Positions 17,080 to 25,237 of a stretch of 64,000 nt of DNA are shown in pieces. This DNA comes from an uncultured Alphaproteobacteria bacterium (GTDB lineage: Bacteria > Pseudomonadota > Alphaproteobacteria > Rhodobacterales > Rhodobacteraceae). Numbering within the stretch: position 1 is the stretch's first letter; the number at the start of each line of letters is the position of its first letter. The position numbers and the translations under genes were made by a program. The stretch is from assembly GCA_902600895.1 (NCBI GenBank), contig CACKLF010000001.1, positions 1 to 64,000 of the forward strand. Reading direction: 5' to 3'. The notes under the pieces are model-generated. The model saw nothing but the letters and a program-made list of their open reading frames with translations. It ran no database searches and was not told the origin of the DNA.

Positions 17080-17976
17080 ATGAAAGTACGATTGGGTATG
17101 TCTCCTATTTCTTGGACTAACGACGATTTGCCTGAACTAGGTGGTGATACAAGCTTGGAGACTTGCTTGAGAGAGACACGAGAAGCTGGATTCACTGGAA
17201 CTGAATTGGGAAGTAAGTTTCCTAGAGATAAGGACGCTTTAAAAAAAATATTAGATCAATTTGATCTATCATTAGTATCTGGGTGGTATTCTGGCACATT
17301 GTTGAATAACTCAATTAATGACGAGAAAAGAAGGATTCAGGGTCAGCTTTCGCTTTTTAAAGAAGCAGGAGCTGAAATAATTGTTTATGGTGAAACCTTT
17401 AAAACTGTGCAAAATAAAAAGAGTAAAACACTTAGTAGTAGACCAAAACTTGAGGATTTTGATTATAAAGAGTACGGAAAGCGATTAAGTGAACTGGCTG
17501 ATTACTGCGCTGACTCCGGGGTCGAACTGACCCTTCATCATCATATGGGAACAGCAGTACAGGATGAAAAAGAAATTGACATAATAATGCATGAAACTAG
17601 AGATAGTGTCGGTCTGTTATTAGACACTGGTCACTTGGTATTTGCTGGCGGCGATATCAATCGCGTAATCAATAATTATGGAAGCAGAATCAATCATGTG
17701 CATACTAAAGACATCAGAGCTCCCATCCTATCTACCATAAACAAAGACAAAGAATCTTTTTTGGACTCAGTCTTGAAGGGGGTTTTCACAGTGCCTGGAG
17801 ATGGTTTAATCGATTATGAGGGCGTAATTCGGAAGCTCAGTGCTGTGCGCTACGAAGGTTGGATAGTGATAGAAGCGGAGCAGGATCCAATAAAAGCAAA
17901 TCCATTAATATATGCTAAAAAGGGATATGCTGAACTTGAGCATAAATTAAAAAATTTTGGTTACGAGATTTATTAA
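17080..17976 (+). CDS. iolE: Myo-inosose-2 dehydratase
   Basis: 298 residues, xylose-isomerase-like TIM barrel that dehydrates 2-keto-myo-inositol to the cyclic dione used by IolD. The start KVRLGMSPISWTNDDLPELG is characteristic of IolE, and metal-site segments follow in order: ELTLHHHMGTAVQ, LLDTGHLVFAGGD, NHVHTKDI and VPGDGLIDYEGVI, ending in WIVIEAEQDP. GGAAAGG precedes the ATG. With iolG, iolD, iolB and iolC it completes the route from inositol to a phosphorylated ketoacid; no iolA (methylmalonate semialdehyde dehydrogenase) is in the window. Confidence 0.93.
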   Translation: MKVRLGMSPISWTNDDLPELGGDTSLETCLRETREAGFTGTELGSKFPRDKDALKKILDQFDLSLVSGWYSGTLLNNSINDEKRRIQGQLSLFKEAGAEIIVYGETFKTVQNKKSKTLSSRPKLEDFDYKEYGKRLSELADYCADSGVELTLHHHMGTAVQDEKEIDIIMHETRDSVGLLLDTGHLVFAGGDINRVINNYGSRINHVHTKDIRAPILSTINKDKESFLDSVLKGVFTVPGDGLIDYEGVIRKLSAVRYEGWIVIEAEQDPIKANPLIYAKKGYAELEHKLKNFGYEIY

Positions 17977-17984
17977 AAAGTCAT

Positions 17985-18992
17985 ATGAAGAAAAAGGACG
18001 ATGATAAGGAACTACCACTAGGCTTGAAAGAGAGACAGGGGCAATTTTTTGTTTTAGGCAGGGCCGGTTTAGATTTATACCCACATCCAGAGGGTTCCAA
18101 AATATTTTCAGCTCATATGTTCCGAAGTGATTTAGGAGGGTCTGCCGGAAATATATGTGTTTCATTAATTCGGAATGGATTTTCTGCAAGTTTGATTGGT
18201 GCGATAAGTAACGATCCAGCGGGAAAATTTGTAAAAGAAAAATTAAAAAGATATGGAATTGGGATTGAATATCTTTATGAGACTGATGGTCGCATGAAAA
18301 CATCGCTGGCTTTAGCCGAGATCAGAAGTAAAGACTGTGAAGTAGTTATATATAGGAACAATGCAGCTGATCTTTATATTCAAGAAGAGCATCTTCATAA
18401 AATTAATCTGGCTTCTGCGAAAGGATTAATTATTACTGGTACAGCGCTTTCAGCTGAGCCATCTAGGTCAGTAGTCTTTGAATTAGTGAAGGTTGCTAAT
18501 AAAGAGCACTGTCCGGTGATCTTTGATATAGATTACCGGAAAGATGCTTGGTCATTTGAGGAGGCTTACGCTGTATATAAAAAAATGCTTGATTTCACAG
18601 ATATTTTGGTAGGAAACGAAGAAGAGTTTTCTGTAATGTTTGAAAATGAAAATAATGGCACATGGGTAGAACAGATATATCCTAAAGCCTTACTGGACAG
18701 TAAAATAATATCACTAATTAAGCGAGGTAAAAAGGGCTGTAGCATAGTATCTAAAAGCATTAATAAAGCTATTGATATTTATCAGGTAGAAGAAAAGAAG
18801 CCATTTGGTGCCGGTGATGCTTTTTTGGGCGCATTTTTAGCGCGAATCGCAGAAGGGAAATCTCTGGTTGAGGCTGGCAAAAGTGGAGCGGCTTCAGCAG
18901 CAATAACAGTGAGTAGAGATGGGTGTGCATCATCTATTCCAACTAAAGAAGAGATTGAAAATTTTCAAACCGTAAGAAGTCGTAACAATTAA
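17985..18992 (+). CDS. Second PfkB-family kinase, IolC-like without DUF2090
   Basis: 335 residues with the ribokinase fold: LGRAGLDLYPHPEG at the start, GGSAGNICVSL in the substrate loop and the catalytic FGAGDAFLGAF near 273-283. The opening resembles IolC (GRxxxDLYP) more than adenosine or ribokinases. It starts 8 bases after iolE and lies 14 bases before the IolB-like gene, so it is in the same operon. Because the upstream iolC already encodes this step, this kinase either acts on a different deoxy-keto acid or backs it up; the adjoining isomerase and aldolase favour a dedicated parallel branch. Substrate not determinable here. Confidence 0.87.
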   Translation: MKKKDDDKELPLGLKERQGQFFVLGRAGLDLYPHPEGSKIFSAHMFRSDLGGSAGNICVSLIRNGFSASLIGAISNDPAGKFVKEKLKRYGIGIEYLYETDGRMKTSLALAEIRSKDCEVVIYRNNAADLYIQEEHLHKINLASAKGLIITGTALSAEPSRSVVFELVKVANKEHCPVIFDIDYRKDAWSFEEAYAVYKKMLDFTDILVGNEEEFSVMFENENNGTWVEQIYPKALLDSKIISLIKRGKKGCSIVSKSINKAIDIYQVEEKKPFGAGDAFLGAFLARIAEGKSLVEAGKSGAASAAITVSRDGCASSIPTKEEIENFQTVRSRNN

Positions 18993-19006
18993 ATAAAGGA
19001 TGTAAA

Positions 19007-19849
19007 ATGCATGTGCCTCCATATAACAATAGAAATAAACCATTATTCGATGTTGGAAATGAATTGGTTCCTTTAACATATTTTAATATAGTGAATTTAA
19101 AAAAAGGAGAGAAATTCACTTATAAAATCTTGGGTTTTGAAACGTGTATTGTTCCAGCCACAGGGTCTATTTCAGTTAACATTAATAATTTTTTTGTTGC
19201 TGAAATTGGGAAAAGGAAATCTGATGTATGGGATGATGAGCCAGAGGGTGTCTATGCTCCAACCGGATTAGACGTTAATTTTGTAGCTTTAAGTGATACC
19301 GTTGAGGTTTTTATAGCAGGCGCAAAATGTGATGAGGTGTATGATCCATTTGTGATATCTAGTAATGATATAGACTTTGTTCAGTATGGCTCAGATGACA
19401 CGAAAACACACAGAAAAATAAAGCATATACTTGGACAGAGGCAAAATGGAAAAGTTGGCAGATTGCTCGTCAGTGAGCTTTATACTGTGGGGCAAGGAGG
19501 ATGGTCAGGATTTCCTCCTCATAAGCATGATACAGATAGGAAGCCCACTGAAACACGGCATGATGAAGTTTATAATTTCAGATTTAATCCAGATCATGGA
19601 TTTGGGCTTCAACTGCTTCAGCAAGATGGAAAAAAAATAGGTGATGCGTTTCACTTGGTAAACAAATCTACTCTTGCAATATCTTCTGGTTATCATCCAT
19701 GTGTGGTGGCGCCAGGCTACGAAATGTACTATTTCACTATCTTAGCAGGGCTTTCTCAAAGACCATTAATTCAATATTTTCAGCCAGATCACGAATGGCA
19801 GGTAAATATTATACCTGGCATAAAAGATATGATTGCAAAGTTTAAATGA
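19007..19849 (+). CDS. IolB-like sugar-acid isomerase (second copy)
   Basis: 280 residues; a divergent IolB-family protein. It has FPPHKHDTDRKP (His pair near 171-173), Glu in TRHDEVYNFRFNPDHGFGLQ, and SGYHPCVVAPGYEMYYFTIL with the late His, so all three metal-ligand regions of IolB are kept. The N-terminal domain is poorly similar to the first IolB and the YYHR signature becomes YNFRF, suggesting a changed substrate pocket. It is placed between the second kinase and the aldolase, whose ATG overlaps its stop (ATGA). It may isomerise a deoxyuronate other than 5-deoxyglucuronate. Confidence 0.85.
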   Translation: MHVPPYNNRNKPLFDVGNELVPLTYFNIVNLKKGEKFTYKILGFETCIVPATGSISVNINNFFVAEIGKRKSDVWDDEPEGVYAPTGLDVNFVALSDTVEVFIAGAKCDEVYDPFVISSNDIDFVQYGSDDTKTHRKIKHILGQRQNGKVGRLLVSELYTVGQGGWSGFPPHKHDTDRKPTETRHDEVYNFRFNPDHGFGLQLLQQDGKKIGDAFHLVNKSTLAISSGYHPCVVAPGYEMYYFTILAGLSQRPLIQYFQPDHEWQVNIIPGIKDMIAKFK

Positions 19850-20679
19850 CTATAACAAGCTTGACTGACGTTTTATCTCATGCCTTGAAAAACTCTTATG
19901 CGGTTCCTGGATTTGTAGTGTTAGGTTGGGAAGATGCCTTGTATTTTGTTAAAGCTGGTGAAAAAATAAATCAGCCAATTATTTTACAAGCAGGTCCTAA
20001 GTGCCGTTCTCATATTCCCATTAAAGTATTGGGATCAATGTTCAGATATTTAGCTGAAAATTCAACTATTCCCGTAGTCTGCCATTTGGATCATGGAAAT
20101 ACTGTTGATGAGATAAAGGAGGCGATCGATTGCGGTTTCAATTCAGTTATGATCGATGGCTCAAAGCTTGACCTTCATTCGAACATCACATTAACATCCA
20201 AGGTTGTAAAATTGGCTCATTTAAATGGAGTATGTGTTGAAGCTGAAATTGGATATGTTGGATATTTTAAAGATAAGAGTGGAACATTAACGCAACCTAA
20301 TGAGGCAAAAATTTTTTATGAAAATACTGGAGTAGATGCTCTAGCGGTATCAGTTGGAAATATTCATTTAGCAACTACCGCATCAAATGAACTAGATATT
20401 ACACTTTTAAAAGAGATAGAAAATTTAGTTCCCTGCCCTTTAGTATTGCACGGAGGATCAGGAATAGTAGAGGAAATACGGCATAAAGTTTCTGTTGAAA
20501 CCTCAGTGTGTAAAATAAATATTGGCACTGAAATAAGGAAGGTTTTTGGCACTGAAATAAGATCTTTTCTAGGGAAAAATCCAGAAGTTTTTGACCGCCT
20601 AGAGATATTGGGATCTTATGGTGATAGTCATATGCAAGAAACAATTAAAAATATTTCACTTCTTAGGAGCGCCAAATGA
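19846..20679 (+). CDS. Class II (Zn) ketose-bisphosphate aldolase family, IolJ/GatY-like
   Basis: 277 residues with class II aldolase landmarks: VVCHLDHGNTVDEI (catalytic Asp and Zn His near 79-86), SVMIDGSKLDLHSNI, the Glu-containing AEIGYVGYF, VSVGNIHLA for the second Zn His, LHGGSGI (about 200) for the third, and KINIGTEIRK for phosphate binding. The family cleaves phosphorylated keto compounds to dihydroxyacetone phosphate plus an aldehyde; IolJ does this in Bacillus inositol catabolism. Its coupling to the IolB-like gene and nearby kinase makes an IolJ-type role the best guess. Next to it, and overlapping by four bases, begins a GAPDH relic. Confidence 0.85.
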   Translation: MTITSLTDVLSHALKNSYAVPGFVVLGWEDALYFVKAGEKINQPIILQAGPKCRSHIPIKVLGSMFRYLAENSTIPVVCHLDHGNTVDEIKEAIDCGFNSVMIDGSKLDLHSNITLTSKVVKLAHLNGVCVEAEIGYVGYFKDKSGTLTQPNEAKIFYENTGVDALAVSVGNIHLATTASNELDITLLKEIENLVPCPLVLHGGSGIVEEIRHKVSVETSVCKINIGTEIRKVFGTEIRSFLGKNPEVFDRLEILGSYGDSHMQETIKNISLLRSAK

Positions 20680-21008
20680 TTGGTAAAATTGACGTTGTCG
20701 CATTAAGGGTTCCAACCTCAAACGTGTCAGTAGACTTTGTTTTTATGCCAGAGAAAAAGGTTAGTGTGAAAGATATCAACCATCACTTCAGTGAATCATC
20801 ACGAAGAGATGTTTGCAATGGGGTTTTAGCAGTTGTACTAAAGCCTTTGGTATCGTCAGATTTCAATCATAATTCTCCCTCCTCAATATTTGACTCCAAT
20901 CAAACAAGATTATTAAAGGGTAGTTTAACAAAAGTTTTTAGAAGGTATGATAATGAGTGAGATTTTTCTAACAGAATGTTGGATATTGCCCAAAATATCG
21001 TATCCTGA
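20676..21008 (+). pseudogene. Glyceraldehyde-3-phosphate dehydrogenase C-terminal relic with in-frame TGA
   Basis: The first 94 codons read like the C-terminal part of GAPDH: GKIDVVALRVPTSNVSVDF, then LKPLVSSDFNHNSPSSIFDS and RRYDNE, in the order of alphaproteobacterial Gap. The NAD-binding half and catalytic Cys region are missing. A TGA at 20958-20960 stands where GAPDH has Trp (YDNEWGFSNR), and the frame then continues as DFSNRMLDIAQNIVS to a second TGA, clearly still homologous. So a nonsense change (TGG to TGA) on top of an N-terminal deletion is the simplest view. The ATG overlaps the aldolase stop, so the truncated peptide could still be translated. Function unlikely. Confidence 0.8.
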
Positions 21009-21040
21009 TGTTACTGTCTTTATATTACATATAGAATGAA

Positions 21041-22174
21041 ATGGATTTTTTGAAGTTGCTAACCTATTTCTCTGCAAAAAGTAAATGTTTACTCCTAGCT
21101 TTTCTACTTATTATATGTTTTTCATCTTCCGTTTTTTCAAACCATTTTACTCTATCAAAAATCGCATCACTAAGTAAGCCATGGGGTATGTCCTTCATCG
21201 GTGAAGAACAGGTTATTGTGACTGAGCGGACAGGAAAGATTAAGTTAATTGATCTGAAAAACGGGGATGTATCAGAGGTTGCCCATAACCTTCCATACAA
21301 AACGATAGGCCAAGGAGGACTTCTCGACATAATTTTTAAAGATGGTTACGTATGGGTGTCTTACACACAAAAGATTGGAATTCTGAGATATGGTACTTCT
21401 GTAGCCAAAGGAAAATTTAACCAAAAAAAAATAAATTTTATCAATATCTTCCAGCAAAATTCAGCAAATAGCTCCGGCCAACATTTCGGGGGGCGCTTGC
21501 TTATAGAGGGCGAACACTTATTTTTAACTTTGGGAGAACGGAGTTTGGGAAGAGTAGCACAAGATCCAACAAGACATCCAGGTAGTATTATCCGAATTAA
21601 TTTAGATGGGAGTATACCTAGTGATAATCCCCATTTTTTGAGTAAATCTAATTGGGGACCAGCAGTATTTCAGATTGGTGTGCGGAACCCACAAGGAATA
21701 ACTAAATCTCCTAATGGTAGACAAATTCTTATAAGTAACCACGGTGCAAAGGGTGGAGACTGGATTGGAGAGATTGAAAAAGGTGGAAACTTTGGCTGGA
21801 ATGTTCTTGGATGGGGTGGAGTAAACTATAATGGTTCCCATATTGGGCCAAAATGGAAAGAAGGTTTTTCTAAACCACTGAAATATTGGACACCATCTAT
21901 TGGGGTAAGCGCATTGGCCGTTTATAGTGGATCTGAATTCATGGAATGGAATGATAATATTCTGGTTGCATCTTTGAAAGATAAATCACTGAGGTTACTA
22001 AAAAATTTAAATTCAAACAATATTTTAGAGGAGATTATATTTGTGGGTCTTATTGACAGAATAAGGGACATAGAGATTGAGAAAAATACTGGAAAGATAT
22101 TTTTGTTGAGTGAGAAGTATTTTAGTGAAACTGGTCCTGAGGAAGATGGGCTATGGATATTAGAAAAAAATTGA
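21041..22174 (+). CDS. PQQ-dependent aldose/sorbosone-type sugar dehydrogenase
   Basis: 377 residues; after a basic N-terminus, LLLAFLLIICFSSSVFS forms a signal peptide, so the protein is periplasmic. The mature part is a six-bladed propeller of the glucose/sorbosone dehydrogenase family (GSDH, like Asd/YliI): PWGMSFIGEEQVIVTERTGK at the start, GGLLDIIF, the SGQHFGGRLL segment containing the catalytic-type His, DPTRHPGSIIRINLDGSIP, and FQIGVRNPQGIT and HGAKGGDWIGEIEKGGNFGW, all canonical. It would oxidise an aldose using PQQ and Ca. It follows the GAPDH relic on the same strand; a link with inositol metabolism is not established. Confidence 0.88.
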   Translation: MDFLKLLTYFSAKSKCLLLAFLLIICFSSSVFSNHFTLSKIASLSKPWGMSFIGEEQVIVTERTGKIKLIDLKNGDVSEVAHNLPYKTIGQGGLLDIIFKDGYVWVSYTQKIGILRYGTSVAKGKFNQKKINFINIFQQNSANSSGQHFGGRLLIEGEHLFLTLGERSLGRVAQDPTRHPGSIIRINLDGSIPSDNPHFLSKSNWGPAVFQIGVRNPQGITKSPNGRQILISNHGAKGGDWIGEIEKGGNFGWNVLGWGGVNYNGSHIGPKWKEGFSKPLKYWTPSIGVSALAVYSGSEFMEWNDNILVASLKDKSLRLLKNLNSNNILEEIIFVGLIDRIRDIEIEKNTGKIFLLSEKYFSETGPEEDGLWILEKN

Positions 22175-22179
22175 TAGCT

Positions 22180-23709
22180 TTAAGAAACATTATCTGGCAA
22201 TTGAAGCTCACGTTTCTGAATAAATTCTATCAACTCCTCGTCGATGGCTTGATCAAGTTTGGGCATTTCGTAATCACTTAAAAGTTTTTTTGCTTTATTT
22301 ATCGCTCTTTCGTTAAGATCTAGTCCACCTTCCGCTTCCCATTGTTCAAAACTGTCATGATGCATTAGTTCTGGAATGACAAAAGCACGCTCAAAGTTTT
22401 CTAAGGTATGTTTGGTACCCAGAAAGTGTCCTCCCGGTTCAATTTCATTCATCGCATTGATAGCCTCATCAAGCTCTGAAAAATTAATTCCTTTAAGAAA
22501 TTTATGGGTAAGTTCGGCTTGCTCTGCATCGACCACATATTTTGCAAAACTTTGACAAAGGGCGCCTTCCATGTAACCTGTGGTAGACAAGATAAAATTT
22601 GCTCCAGCTAAAGCGGCACCATACAGGTTTCGAGCAGCCTCATATCCAGCTTGCGCATCAAAAATTTTAGCTGAAGTGCACGCGCCACTACAACGCCATG
22701 GTAATTTGTAATAACGAGCCATCTGGCCAACCAAAAGGTTGATCTGATCAATCTCAGGGGTTCCTGCCATTGGAGCACCTGATTTCATTGACACAGCCCC
22801 TATCCATTGACCATAAACGGCTGGAACCCCTGGCCTAACAATTTGGGCAAATGCAATACCTGCAAGTGCTTCGGCATTTATCTGGACTAATGATCCTATA
22901 ACGCTAGCAGTTGTACTAGCACCACTCAGTACAAATGGCGTAAATAATACTGCCTGATTAGCTGACGCATAAACCTTAATTGCATCAAGCATTGTTTGAT
23001 CCCATACTAAAGGAGAGTTACAGTTAGCGATCGAAGTCATTACGGTATTTTCGTCAATATAGTCTTGACCAAAAACAATCTTAGCCATCTCAACAGTATC
23101 TTCTGCTCTGTCTCGCGCTGTAACCATACCCATAAAGGGTTTATCAGAATGGCGCATAAGACTATAAACCATATGCAAGTGTCTTTTTGGTACAGGAATA
23201 TCCATGGGTTCACAGACAACTCCTCCCGACATTTGCATTGCTGGTGACATATGACCCAATTTAGCAAAGTCATGAAAATCATTTATTGTTGGGTTTCGCC
23301 GTTTACCATCCAAATCCAATACATTAGGAGCACCATATGCTGGTGTTAATATTTGCTTTCTTCCACCTAGAGTAATGGACCTCTGTGGGTTACGAGCGCA
23401 TATAGTATATTGTTCTGGGGCAGTTTTTAACAAGTGTGTAAGTAAGGATTCATCGATATGAACTCGATGTCCTTTCACACTGGCACCTGCATTTCTCCAT
23501 AATTCCGCTGCTTCATCATCACGAAATTCTATACCTTTTCTCCAGAGAAGTTTCACAGTCTCTGAATGTATTCTTTCAACTTGTTCAGCATTTAATAGAT
23601 CAATATATGGTATACCTCTGTCAGCTTCGGGTAGGAAGCGCAAAGATTTCTTTGTTCGTTCTTTTCGTCGAAACCCGCGACCTCTACGTATGGTTTCAGT
23701 TTCACTCAT
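22180..23709 (-). CDS. MttB-family (trimethylamine methyltransferase-like) protein, non-pyrrolysine
   Basis: 509 residues of the MttB superfamily (PF06253 type): an Arg-rich N-terminus (RRGRGFRRKERTK), then a barrel with HSETVKLLWRKGIEFRDDEA, NLYGAALAGANFILSTTGYM and a C-terminal ELMHHDSFEQWEAEGGLDL. Archaeal MttB inserts pyrrolysine at an in-frame TAG; no TAG interrupts this gene, so it belongs to the large non-Pyl group, whose member MtgB demethylates glycine betaine. It is the last gene of a tight six-gene operon (2-base gap from the upstream SDR). No corrinoid protein or reductive activase lies nearby, so the methyl acceptor must be encoded elsewhere or differ. Confidence 0.9.
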   Translation of the reverse strand: MSETETIRRGRGFRRKERTKKSLRFLPEADRGIPYIDLLNAEQVERIHSETVKLLWRKGIEFRDDEAAELWRNAGASVKGHRVHIDESLLTHLLKTAPEQYTICARNPQRSITLGGRKQILTPAYGAPNVLDLDGKRRNPTINDFHDFAKLGHMSPAMQMSGGVVCEPMDIPVPKRHLHMVYSLMRHSDKPFMGMVTARDRAEDTVEMAKIVFGQDYIDENTVMTSIANCNSPLVWDQTMLDAIKVYASANQAVLFTPFVLSGASTTASVIGSLVQINAEALAGIAFAQIVRPGVPAVYGQWIGAVSMKSGAPMAGTPEIDQINLLVGQMARYYKLPWRCSGACTSAKIFDAQAGYEAARNLYGAALAGANFILSTTGYMEGALCQSFAKYVVDAEQAELTHKFLKGINFSELDEAINAMNEIEPGGHFLGTKHTLENFERAFVIPELMHHDSFEQWEAEGGLDLNERAINKAKKLLSDYEMPKLDQAIDEELIEFIQKRELQLPDNVS

Positions 23710-23711
23710 TA

Positions 23712-24479
23712 TTAATGCTCTCTATTAAATATCGAAGGAAGTGAGAGTTGTGACATGCGTCCACCCTCCACCCTAATTACCTGGCCAGTAACGAAACGAG
23801 ATTGGGCACTCGCCAGCCATACGGCTGTGTTTCCAATATCAGAGGGTTTTCCTATATGACCAATTGGATGTAATTTTACTAATTCTTTCTTTGCAGTTTC
23901 TTGATTTGGTAGATCATTTAAGTAGCCTTGATTAAGGTCTGTTTCTATCCAACCTGGAGCAATGGCATTTACTCTGATGCCCTTTGGTCCTAAATCGATA
24001 GCCATTGATGCTGTCAGTCCGTGAACTCCAGCTTTTGAAGCCATATATGCCGAATGATTTGGATTTCCAGAAATTCCCTCAATAGAACCAATATTGATAA
24101 TAACTGGTGATTGGAATGTGTCCATTAAAGGCACAGTATGTTTAGCCATTAAAAATGGCCCACGTAAATTGACGGCCATCACCTTATCCCATTCATCCAC
24201 GCTTTGGTCAATGAGTGCTGAATTTGTCATAATTCCAGCGTTGTTAACGAGGATACTTATAGAACCATGATTATTGGTAGTATAATTGATAAAATCTTTA
24301 ACTGAGGTTTCATCTGTAACATCGAGTAAGTGCCAGCATAAATTGCTATTTTCTATCGGTTTTTTATCTCCGACAATAACTTTAGCTCCAGAGTTCACCA
24401 TACATTCAGCGATAGCTCGACCTATACCTTGTGATCCACCGGTAACGATTGCAATTTTTCCTTCTAGTTGATTAGTCAT
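23712..24479 (-). CDS. SDR-family oxidoreductase
   Basis: 255-residue classical SDR: cofactor loop TGGSQGIG (12-19), NNAG, INIGSIEG with catalytic Ser, YMASK with the Tyr/Lys pair, and IAPGWIETDL. The cofactor-specificity loop after strand 2 reads VGDKK, with Asp favouring NAD. The C-terminal VTGQVIRVEGG motif is typical. It overlaps the upstream SDR by four bases and precedes mttB by 2 bases. With its neighbour it likely oxidises a hydroxy or carbonyl group of a betaine-derived intermediate; substrate unknown. Confidence 0.9.
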   Translation of the reverse strand: MTNQLEGKIAIVTGGSQGIGRAIAECMVNSGAKVIVGDKKPIENSNLCWHLLDVTDETSVKDFINYTTNNHGSISILVNNAGIMTNSALIDQSVDEWDKVMAVNLRGPFLMAKHTVPLMDTFQSPVIINIGSIEGISGNPNHSAYMASKAGVHGLTASMAIDLGPKGIRVNAIAPGWIETDLNQGYLNDLPNQETAKKELVKLHPIGHIGKPSDIGNTAVWLASAQSRFVTGQVIRVEGGRMSQLSLPSIFNREH

Positions 24480-25237
24480 ACCGCTGTATAGCCTCCATCT
24501 ATAGGTACTGCCGCACCTGTTATATGTTTGCTTAGGTCGGATGCTAAAAAGGCAATCAGATTTGCTACTTCTTTTGGCTGAGGAAGCCAGCCTTGTGGAA
24601 TTGAGGCACGATTTTTCTCGAGAATTGATTTAGCATTTGAAGAACCGTGACCACTTATAAGCATGGGAGTATCTACAGCACCTGGATTGACTGAGTTGAC
24701 GCGAATATTTTCTTTTGCATAATCAATGGCCATTGCACGCGTCATATTTACCACTGCACCTTTACTTGCACTATAGGCCACTAATTCAGAGCAACCAGTT
24801 AAGCCAACGGTTGAGCCAGTATTAATTATGCTTCCACCCCCAGATCGACGCATCGCATTGATGGAAGCGCGACACATAAAAAATGTCCCTGAAACATTGG
24901 TATTTAAAATGGAAAACCAATCTGAGTCTGATGTGCTCAGTGCATCACCACGTGTTATAACTCCAGCGACATTTGCAAGTATGTCAAGGCGACCAAATTT
25001 TTCTTCGGTGGTTGCCACTACATAGTCTGTAAATTTAGAGTCAGTAATATCTCCGATAATGCATTCAGCTCTTCGACCAGCAGCTTGAATACTATTCACT
25101 AATTTTTTTGCTATCTTTTCGCGTCTGCCAATCACAGCAACAGATGCTCCTGCCTCAGCGAGTACCTTAGCGGTTTCATTTCCTATGCCTGAGGTAGCTC
25201 CTGTAACAATAGCAACTTTTCCTGAGAGGTTAATCAT
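24476..25237 (-). CDS. SDR-family oxidoreductase
   Basis: 253-residue classical SDR of the FabG-like type: TGATSGIG (13-20), NVAG, INTGSTVG with catalytic Ser, YSASK pair and VNPGAVDTPM, ending in GAAVPIDGGYTAV. The second-strand loop VIGRREK, basic, suggests NADP. It abuts the FAD oxidoreductase gene (stop and start adjacent) and overlaps the next SDR by four bases, so translation of the set is coupled. Two SDRs in a row with different cofactor loops may run opposite steps on the same substrate; that is inference. Confidence 0.9.
   Translation of the reverse strand: MINLSGKVAIVTGATSGIGNETAKVLAEAGASVAVIGRREKIAKKLVNSIQAAGRRAECIIGDITDSKFTDYVVATTEEKFGRLDILANVAGVITRGDALSTSDSDWFSILNTNVSGTFFMCRASINAMRRSGGGSIINTGSTVGLTGCSELVAYSASKGAVVNMTRAMAIDYAKENIRVNSVNPGAVDTPMLISGHGSSNAKSILEKNRASIPQGWLPQPKEVANLIAFLASDLSKHITGAAVPIDGGYTAV

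Noticed and set aside
20958..20960. TGA recoded as Trp genome-wide
   Set aside because: All other genes in the window end at TGA, TAA or TAG at family-normal positions; the GAPDH fragment also lacks its N-terminus, so nonsense mutation is simpler.
22180..23709. Possible pyrrolysine-containing MttB
   Set aside because: No in-frame TAG interrupts the coding sequence and no pyl genes are visible, so it belongs to the non-Pyl group.
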